Shown here: positions 56,971-64,000 of the stretch, in pieces
How the letters are laid out: every line of letters begins with the position of its first letter
How positions within the stretch are numbered: position 1 is the first letter of the stretch
DNA from: Fremontodendron californicum
Taxonomy: Eukaryota > Streptophyta > Magnoliopsida > Malvales > Malvaceae
NCBI GenBank assembly: GCA_030761205.1
Contig: JAULJL010000024.1
Coordinates: 14,063,122-14,127,121, forward strand
Length of the DNA stretch: 64,000 nt
Direction: 5' to 3'
Position numbers and translations under genes: made by a program
The notes under the pieces: model-generated
Told to the model about the DNA's origin: nothing
The model's database searches: none
Seen by the model: the letters and a program-made list of their open reading frames with translations, nothing else

Positions 56971-58253
56971 GCAGTTGCCACAAGAGTTGACCATAGCCCA
57001 ACGAAATAAGATCAAGAGTGATGCCAAATACTATATTTGGGATGATCATTACCTTTGGAAGCATTGCGCCGATCAGATCATAAGAAAGTATGTACTTGAA
57101 TTTGAATTCCATTTACTTGAATCTGAATTCCATTCTATTCTAACCTTTTGTCACTCTTATGCATGTGGAGGACACTTTGGATCCAACGAACAGCTATGAA
57201 AGTACTCGATTCTGGATTTTATTGGCCTACCTTGTTCAAATATGCATACCTCATTTGCAAGTTATGTGATCGTTGCTAAAGAACAGGTAACTTAGGTGCT
57301 AGAAATCAAATGTCTCAAACTCCAATACTTATTGTTGAAATTTTTGATGTATGGGGCATGGATTTCAAGGGACCTTTTCCTTCTTCTTTTGGTAATCTTT
57401 ATATTTTACTTTTCGTTGATTATGTGTCAAAGTGGGTGGAAGCAAAAGCCACTAGGACTAATGACTCTAAATTTATTTCAGATTTTGTGAAGATTAACAT
57501 TTTTGCAAGGTTTGGAACACAGAAGGCCATAATCAGCGATAGAGGTACTCACTTTTGCAATAGGACCATGAAAGCACTTTTGAGGAAGTATAACATCACA
57601 CACAAGGTATCCACATCATACCATCCTCAAACTAGTAGGCAAGCTGAAGTGTCAAATTGAGAAGTAAAGTCCATCCTTGAAAAGACAGTTAATCCAAATA
57701 GGAAGGATTGGAGTTCACGACTTAATGATGCACTTTGGACTTATAGGACAGCATATAAGACACCCATTGGTATGTCTCCTTATCGACTTCTTTATGGTAA
57801 GCCTTGTCATCTTTCCGGTTGAATTAGAACATAAAGCATATTGGGCTATCAAACTATGAAACATTAAGATGGATGAGGCGGGTAAGCAAAGAAAACTTCA
57901 TTTACAAGAACTTGAGGAGATAAGGAATGATGCATATGAGAATTCTAGGATTTACAGTAAAAGACTAAGGCGTTCCATGACAAGATGATATCAAGAATGG
58001 ACTTTGTTTTTGGAAAAAAGTTCTTTTTTTCTATTCACGCCTTAAGTTGTTTCCAGGTAAGTTACGTTCTCGCTGGGTTGGACCTTTTGCTATTACTAAT
58101 GTGTTTACTCATGGTGCAGTTCAAATCAAAAGTTCAAAAACAGATAAAGTATTCAAGGTAAACGGCCATAGGTTGAAGCCTTACTATGAGAATTTTCCAA
58201 TGCAAGATGTCGAGGAGTTACCACTCTATGAGCCAAATTATGTTGAAGAATGA
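56971..58253 (+). pseudogene. pol (INT): Athila-C integrase
   Basis: The zinc-binding region (HSYACGGHFG) is at about 57150-57190, followed by a TGA at 57197-57199. The catalytic core frame starts near 57310 and shows Asp in WGMDFKGP (about 57360), Asp in IISDRGTHF (about 57535) and the Glu region after PQTSRQAE (about 57645). TGA at 57658-57660 follows. The C-terminal domain reads to SRWVGPFAI...HRLKPYYE and ends at TGA 58251-58253. Several further stops lie between 57790 and 58045. Confidence 0.9.
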
Positions 58254-60012
58254 TGGCATGGGTCCAAGTCAGGCTGAGGACAATAAACCAAGCGCTTCTT
58301 GGAAGGCAACCCAAAAGGATGGAGATCACATATTATAATCAGATTTGCTATTCCTTACTCTCTATCATTCTATCTTTTATTGTTTTTATTTAGTTTGTTT
58401 TGTTTATTAGTTCTTTTCTCTTACACATGATTCTTTCATTTGGGATAATAGTATTACATTGAGGACAATGTAAGAATTAAGTCTGGGGAAAGAATTTAGG
58501 ATTTCTTAGTTTATTTTCTTATTTTAGATTGTCAATTTTTTTTGAGTCTTTTTAGTTTGTTTTTAGTGCGTTTTAGTTGCTTTTAATATAATGATGAGAT
58601 ATGAATTGCATAGGTAAAAAGAGGTTATTAGTGAGAAGATTTTCATGAGAATTGAGCTTGATACTATTTTTTATGAGCCAATGTTGATATGATATGTTGA
58701 TTGAGAAAGAAGCATGTTTAGGCTTGATACTGACTTGTATAATCATCCTTGTGAGTTTTGAGCCTATATTATTGATGCATTATACATATCAATCTAATTT
58801 CTTTCTTGAGTGCTCTTATGATAACATGTTTCTCTAGAACTTGCTTTAAACCTTTTTGAGACTATATTGATGTATGTGACTACATGGATATGATAGAAGC
58901 ATTAGGATTTTTAACCAGGGCCAAATCAGCCACTCCCTATTGATGTTCCAAGAGAACATCCCCCTAGTGAGCCAATTTGAGCCTACATTAAATAAGCTAT
59001 TTCTTTGGTTAACCACAACTTACACCTAGCCTAAACACACTTATATCTTTACCCTTGATCTAAAGATGGACTAGAATGTTTGACACATATTGCTAAAACA
59101 AGGGATACTTTTTAAATTTGGGTTAGAACAAAATATAAGTGTAGGGGAGGAGAAAAGAAAAGGGAACATTGTAAAAATACATTCCCATAAAAAAATGAAA
59201 AAAAAATTGAATCATCTTTTGAACTTCTAGTTAAAGAAAAGAAAAACAATGTTACAAGGTTGGTTAGAATGAAGCAAAGGCTCAACATGAAATATTCAGC
59301 CTATGTGATTATGTACCTCCCAGGAATATTGAGAAAGTGCTATTTGCAAAATCTTATTTTTGTCTCTAAATTCTATGAAGTCTTTGGAACTTTTGTGATA
59401 TTTTTTCCTTTTTATTCTTTAACCACATTACAACCCCTTGGCCCCAATACAACCTTGAATAAAGACCTCTTGATTTATGAAGTTTCATGATCTAAATAGT
59501 GGAGAATAGGTTGACAAGCAAGTATATGGTAAAACTGTTTTCATGAGATTGATTGAGTGTAGACACTTTACCACTACTTTAAAGAGTGAAAATCATGAGA
59601 GTATCCCATGTGAGAAGTTGAGATTAAGTTTGAATATGCACTATTTTGATTGAAATATGTTATGTTAATATTGTCTTAACTCAAACTATTTACATTCAAG
59701 CATGATTTTTTGTGAAATGCTTTAAGCTATTGATTAGTTTATAAGACTTGTTCAAAGATTGTCTCTAATCTATATTTAAAGGATTAGGAGTATTTTCAGT
59801 GTATGTTAGTTTATTTTTATTTTAGTTTTTAAATGTTTGTGGGTATCGTTCTAGTAAACCCTCACGAGACTAAACTCGTCCACTAGGGACACTTAGGGGT
59901 TTAAAGGCTTGTGTCACATGCTGAGTGCCACCGTGATTCCCTACTAAAGTGGATTAAATTAGATTTTCTTTTTTTGTTTTTGTATTTTTTTTTGCTCGAG
60001 GACTAGCAAAAA
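58254..60012 (+). other. Athila-C 3' non-coding region
   Basis: The region directly after integrase has GCGCTTCTTGGAAGGCAACCC (about 58291), and ACATTGAGGACAATGT is followed by TAAGTCTGGGGA (58455-58490), both typical of Athila-type elements. No frame above 76 codons, and no env-like ORF with membrane segments is visible. Confidence 0.7.
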
Positions 60013-60030
60013 GCTAAGTGTGGGGGTATT
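60013..60030 (+). other. Polypurine tract region of Athila-C
   Basis: CTAAGTGTGGGGGTATT immediately precedes the 3' LTR TGATAAGC. Confidence 0.85.
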
Positions 60031-61553
60031 TGATAAGCTCATAAAATATACATTTTATGCCTTTCTACCTTTAGTTTTTGTTATATTTTCGATCTTTATC
60101 TTGTTTACTTATATTATATTTTTGAATTATATGTATTTTGGAAGAGATGAAGTCAAAAGATGTCAAATATGATGTTAAAGAGCTTATAAAGTCACAATCA
60201 TAAGATGGAAGAAGACTTGGGAGTCAAAAAGATCAATTTCTTGTTGCAAAGCGATCAGGCGGATTTGACCTCCGGATGTTGTTGCTAAGAAATCATTTGT
60301 TAAATTCTTTATTTGAAGAAACTTCCTTCTTGACTTTTGAATCTTACTTGAATACCTTTCCAACAGTAGTTTACACGCCTAAATCGGATAATAAATGGTC
60401 ATCCAAATCCGTCGACGAATTGCGAGAAGATGCAACAACCAAGAAACCAAAAACAGTGAGCTCGGAGACCAAAAATCATACAAGTCAGTAAGGTTGGCGT
60501 TGAGGCGCCGACCTTACTGCCTCAAAAACTGCAAAATAGAAAAAACAAATCCAAAATTTTCCATATTTGCACTATTTTGCCTCCTAGCTTCCTTGATCAG
60601 CAAGAAAGGGTTTCTAGGTCTTAAAGCTCTATAAATACCATCTTTTTAGCCACCAACTAGACATGCTTTTGATTATTTATCAATATTCTTCTTCTTCTCT
60701 ATTCTCTTAGTTATATTTTTTTAATTAGTTTCTTTTGAATATTCATGTTTTTGTTAACTATGCCTATGCAAGGCTAAACTTCTCTTTGGTTAAGGGTGAT
60801 TTCAAAGCCCTAGACATGTTGTGTAATTGATTTTCAGATTCTATCAGATATTGATTTTCTATCAAAATTGCTTATGTTCTTCTAAAAGAATTGTTTATGA
60901 TATTTATCATGATTTGTTTAGGTTGCAAACTAGATAGGTCTTGATAATTATATATTGCTAGTCCGTGTAATTGTCTTGATTTCCTATTCATAAGTGCAAG
61001 TTTGTAATTCTTGATTATGTTGGGTTTTCGGGAATTACAATGTGGAACATAACATAAGTTGAACAATCCGAGCTTACGTGTTTGTTGCTTAGATCAACTT
61101 ATCTTTCTCATCATAAAGGTATTATCAAATTGAATTTAGAGAGCTTATTTTAGGTTGTTTGATAATTAGAGATTAAATAGAGAGCTTATTCTATTTAACG
61201 ACAAACTAAGGAAAGATTGGGGTAGCAAAGCTTATTGTTATCACGGTTGATAATTTTGATAGTTAATTGATGTTGATAGATCTGAAATTGATTCTCAATG
61301 ATGTCTAGTGGTGGAGAAAGAAACCATACCTTTCTCATATTTGATTACTTCTTATTTACTTGCTTTCATATTTTTATTAAATTGATTTCAAAACCCCCTT
61401 TAACTTTTGTTTTCTTTGACTTTAAGTTTTAAACTAGTGATTGATAAACTAAAACCCAATCCCTGAGGACTTGGCCCTTGCTTTTACTATACCTAACAAT
61501 TTATGTTTTATAGTACAAGGTTTTAATTAAGATACACTATTTTGGGTGCATCA
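60031..61553 (+). repeat. Athila-C 3' LTR (1523 bp)
   Basis: Begins TGATAAGCTC and ends GGGTGCATCA; TATA box at 60629-60637. It contains the empty version of the Ogre-B target near 60879. It differs from the 5' LTR by scattered substitutions and small indels, consistent with an old insertion. Confidence 0.95.
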
Positions 61554-61558
61554 ATCAT
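61554..61558. other. Right target-site duplication of Athila-C (ATCAT)
   Basis: Matches 14514-14518. Confidence 0.92.
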
Positions 61559-62063
61559 AGTATTTGATACATTATTTAGTGTATCACATAGCAAGATAAC
61601 TAGAGTTCCTTTAATTGAGGCTTGTTGAGTCGCTCAAGGCCAAACTTTTACATGAATATGTTTGAGATATGAAGGTGGGTCTTACTCAAATAATACTATA
61701 TTTTTTGAATGTGGAAACTTGACCCCATGGTATTAGAGGCTAAGTTAGGCTAAATACATATGATGCGTTTAGGTAAGGAGTTGCTGCCTAATTGTTCTAG
61801 GAGTTGCATACAGATGCAATTGATAACCTAAGTTTTCTACCAAATTAGGCTTGGTGTAGCTTTTTGAATCGTTCAAGGTTGCAATAAGTTGAAAGGGGTC
61901 CCAGCCCACTAGAAATACCTTGTAGAGATTTTTGAATAATAGTAAAGGTTATTATCTCGAAAAATTACTGGAAAGACCAATGAAAGATTTAATACCTCAT
62001 CTTAGTTGGTTAATAACAATACATGAATAACTAATATATTTTTCCATACGACAGGTTGTTAAA
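61559..62063 (+). other. Unassigned sequence upstream of copia fragment
   Basis: No gene. Two similar phrases, AGGCTTGTTGAGTCGCTCAAGG (about 61616) and AGGCTTGG...TTTGAATCGTTCAAGG (about 61849), suggest a small repeat. It may be leader or LTR remains of the copia element, but no LTR end or primer site is recognised. Confidence 0.4.
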
Positions 62064-62965
62064 ATGAGTAACATTTTAATTGCAATGCAAGGCATGCTTG
62101 ATGCAATAAGACAAAAATGTTTGGACTGGTATATGAAATTGAGAAGAGTTCTCAATGAAAGGGATGATGCTATCTTAACAAGTCAAGAAAGGCTTATAGA
62201 AGTTTCTTACTTGACCATGTTCATGATTGAGCTTAATTTTTCTACTCCCAATTCCAATTCTTGGATAATTGATACAGGATGTGGATCATATTTATGCAAT
62301 GACATCAATGTGTGAAAGGACAATGGAAAGCTTAACAAAGGAGAAGTGGTCCTAATCATTGGAAATGGCGCAAAAGTTGTGGCTTTGGCCATAGGGACAT
62401 GTGTTCTACCTTTGCCTTCTAGCTTAGGTTTGGAACTGAAACATTGATACTTTATTCCTACATTTTCTAGAAACATCATCTCGGTTTCATACCTCTGTAT
62501 GAATGATGGTTTCGAGTTTAGAATGAAGCGCAATATTTGTTCTATTATTCTAAAATGACATGCACTATGGATCGGCTGCAATTAATAATGCATTGTATGT
62601 TTTGGATCCTCTAAAGCCAGCATTGAAGTTTAGAGGTTAAGAAAGCAAGAAAGAACAATCCAAGTCAAACCTACATCTGGCATTGTAGACTTGGTCATAT
62701 CAATAAGACTAGAATAGCTAAGTTGCATAAACATGGCTATTTGAACACATTTGATTATGAATCATTCGAAACGTGTAAATGTTGTATCCTTGGGAAAATG
62801 GCCAAGACCTTTTTTACTAGAAATGATGAAAGTGCTGGTATTTTACTAGACTTTGTACATTTAGATGTATGTGGGCCTTTAAGCACAGTAGTCAGAGAAG
62901 GTTACTTTTACTTCATAACTTTTACTGATGACTACTCTAGAAATGGTTGTGTACCGAATGAGGTA
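62064..62965 (+). pseudogene. Ty1/copia gag-pol fragment
   Basis: An ATG at 62064 opens a frame with the copia gag start (LDWYMKLRRVLNE). It passes, through an internal deletion of most of gag, straight into the protease signature SWIIDTGCGSYLC at about 62260. Decayed protease sequence continues with stops. In another frame the gag-pre-integrase zinc motif (WHCRLGH at 62678-62698 ... CKCCILGK near 62780) leads into the integrase start (LDFVHLDVCGPLST, FITFTDDYSRNG). Ogre-E cuts it at 62965, so RT and RNase H are not in the window. Domain order protease, integrase is copia-type. Confidence 0.88.
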
Positions 62966-63988
62966 TGTCGCAACCTAAAAAATAACGAGTCTCATCGTAA
63001 GACTTTATTATTCGTTAAGCGTGACATTAAAAAAAAACCGAGGAAAAGTCGACTTAATTCCTCTAGAAAAATGAAGGTTTTAAAAATGACCTTGAAAAAG
63101 ACATGGAGTCGCCACCAATCTTTTTTAGCTAGGTGTGATCGGCCACCTATTAAAATCGGTTTTATAAAATATTTTAAAAATTAATTAAAACATTTTAAAA
63201 ACCAATTTCAAGTCTGCGTTTTAAACCAGAGAAATCAAAGAAGCGGGTTTGGGAGTCGGTTACGTGTGGGGAAGGATTAGCACCCCCACAACGCCCGTAT
63301 AAATCGGTACCTTATTAATCGTGTGTTATCTCAAGTCGGTAAAAAATCGGTTTTAAATTTAGTATTTCAAATTAATTTCCAATTTGAAGAAAAATAATTC
63401 CATTTTTAACTGAAAATGATCCGGAATTTATAAATTCAAAATTTTCCTATATTCCCCAACGAACGTGGCAAAATATAGAAATTTTTATTAATTTTTGAAA
63501 ATTTTCCGAATCATTCTCTTTTTAAAGAAGATATTCCGTTATTAATAATAATTGATGATATCCTCCCCAGCAAACCCGGCAGAGAACTCATGAATTATTT
63601 TAACTCGGGAATATCTTTATTTTATTGAAAATCATTATCCTTTTTTTGAAAACATTTAAAAAAAATGAATATGTATATGTAAAATTGGCTAAGTAAAAAA
63701 AATCACAAAGGTAGAATAATCAACTTGACAAACTTAATTTTCCACAAGTGTGCTCAAGAGAGCAGGACTTTGACCCATTAATTGGCTCAAGTCATTATTC
63801 AAGTGGAATGAACATGAAATGCATGAAACAATACAGCAAACATAGTGCATGAAATGTATGAGCTTAAACCTAAATGTCATGAAAAAATGCATGGCATTCA
63901 TATAGTGAACTAGACCTAAATGAACTTGCATGGCATTTAATGTAACCTAGACCTAGAATGCATGAACATGCATGGCAAATGAACCTAA
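62966..63988 (-). mobile_element. Ogre-E, LTR fragment of a minus-strand Ogre
   Basis: It starts TGTCGCAACC in the copia integrase; the 5 bp before it (AGGTA) would be the left target duplication. The sequence follows the Ogre-A LTR in reverse complement more closely than that of Ogre-D or Ogre-B. Hairpin at 63265-63290 and primer-site-like GAGTCGCCA at 63106-63114. About 1.2 kb of LTR is missing at about 63680. The remainder lies beyond the window. An open frame running from copia into this LTR (to 63184) is fortuitous. Confidence 0.9.
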
Positions 63989-64000
63989 TGATAAGCTCAT
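63989..64000 (+). mobile_element. Probable start of another Athila LTR at the window edge
   Basis: TGATAAGCTCAT is identical to the first 12 bases of both Athila-C LTRs and replaces the expected Ogre LTR continuation. Only 12 bases are available. Confidence 0.6.

Larger units (their letters stand above)
14519..61553 (+). mobile_element. Athila-C, Athila-lineage Ty3/gypsy element carrying nested inserts
   Basis: The two LTRs run TGATAAGCTC to GGGTGCATCA, 1541 bp (5', split) and 1523 bp (3'). The element is flanked by ATCAT on both sides. The primer site begins TGGCGCTG (tRNA-Asp type), the gag, protease, RT and integrase have Athila-style sequence, and the polypurine region is AAGTGTGGGGGT. 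Removing Ogre-B and its duplicated 5 bp leaves about 10.3 kb, a normal Athila size. All coding regions are interrupted, so it is dead. It is the oldest layer of the nest, since Ogre-B lies inside its 5' LTR. Confidence 0.93.

Noticed and set aside
58254..60012. Env-like gene of Athila
   Set aside because: No frame longer than 76 codons and no signal peptide plus membrane segments were found.
62723..63184. 153-codon frame joining copia integrase to a basic C-terminus
   Set aside because: The second half is translated Ogre-E LTR; the fusion is an accident of insertion.
1..64000. Host gene between or inside elements
   Set aside because: All long frames correspond to retrotransposon proteins; the only sequence not assigned to an element is 14296-14518 and 61559-62063, with no coding signal.

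Overview
The window is plant repetitive DNA, most likely from a eudicot with a large genome. It is AT-rich and holds no recognisable host gene, rRNA or tRNA gene. Essentially all of it is LTR retrotransposon sequence: Ty3/gypsy elements of the Tat/Ogre lineage (LTRs of about 4.6-5.9 kb, a tRNA-Arg-type primer site, an intron between protease and reverse transcriptase, a second archaeal-type RNase H, tandem repeats before the 3' LTR), one Athila-lineage Ty3/gypsy element, and a Ty1/copia fragment. Every coding region is broken by stops and frameshifts. All identifications were made by eye.

Layout. (1) 1-14295: 3' two-thirds of a plus-strand Ogre element (Ogre-A): broken gag, protease, intron, RT, RNase H and integrase, then a non-coding spacer, three tandem arrays, the polypurine tract and a full 3' LTR. 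(2) 14296-14518: short flank of unknown origin. (3) 14519-61553: a plus-strand Athila element (Athila-C, 10.3 kb once its inserts are removed) with 5-bp target duplication ATCAT. Its 5' LTR is split at 15367 by (4) 15368-52065, a second, gag-only Ogre-type element (Ogre-B, 19.5 kb without its insert, TSD GTTCT). The 3' LTR of Ogre-B is split by (5) 32891-50039, a minus-strand Ogre (Ogre-D, 17.1 kb, TSD CATGC). The result is a three-level nest whose junctions all close exactly. (6) 61559-62965: a decayed Ty1/copia fragment, interrupted by (7) 62966-63988, part of a minus-strand Ogre LTR (Ogre-E). (8) The last 12 bases equal the first 12 bases of the Athila-C LTRs, so another Athila copy probably begins at the right edge.

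How the parts relate. Ogre-A and Ogre-D belong to one family. Ogre-D also carries the extra ORF1 upstream of gag, but a deletion has fused mid-integrase to mid-LTR. Ogre-B has no protease, RT or integrase and carries two separate gag remnants, so its movement must have relied on enzymes from another element.

The most notable non-coding observations are these: an inverted copy of about 110 bp of U5 lies just downstream of the primer site in both Ogre-B and Ogre-D; a hairpin is conserved in all six Ogre LTR sequences; a second primer-site-like motif sits inside U5; a 147-bp micro-inversion is present in only one LTR of Ogre-B; and the U3 and pre-LTR arrays are variable minisatellites.
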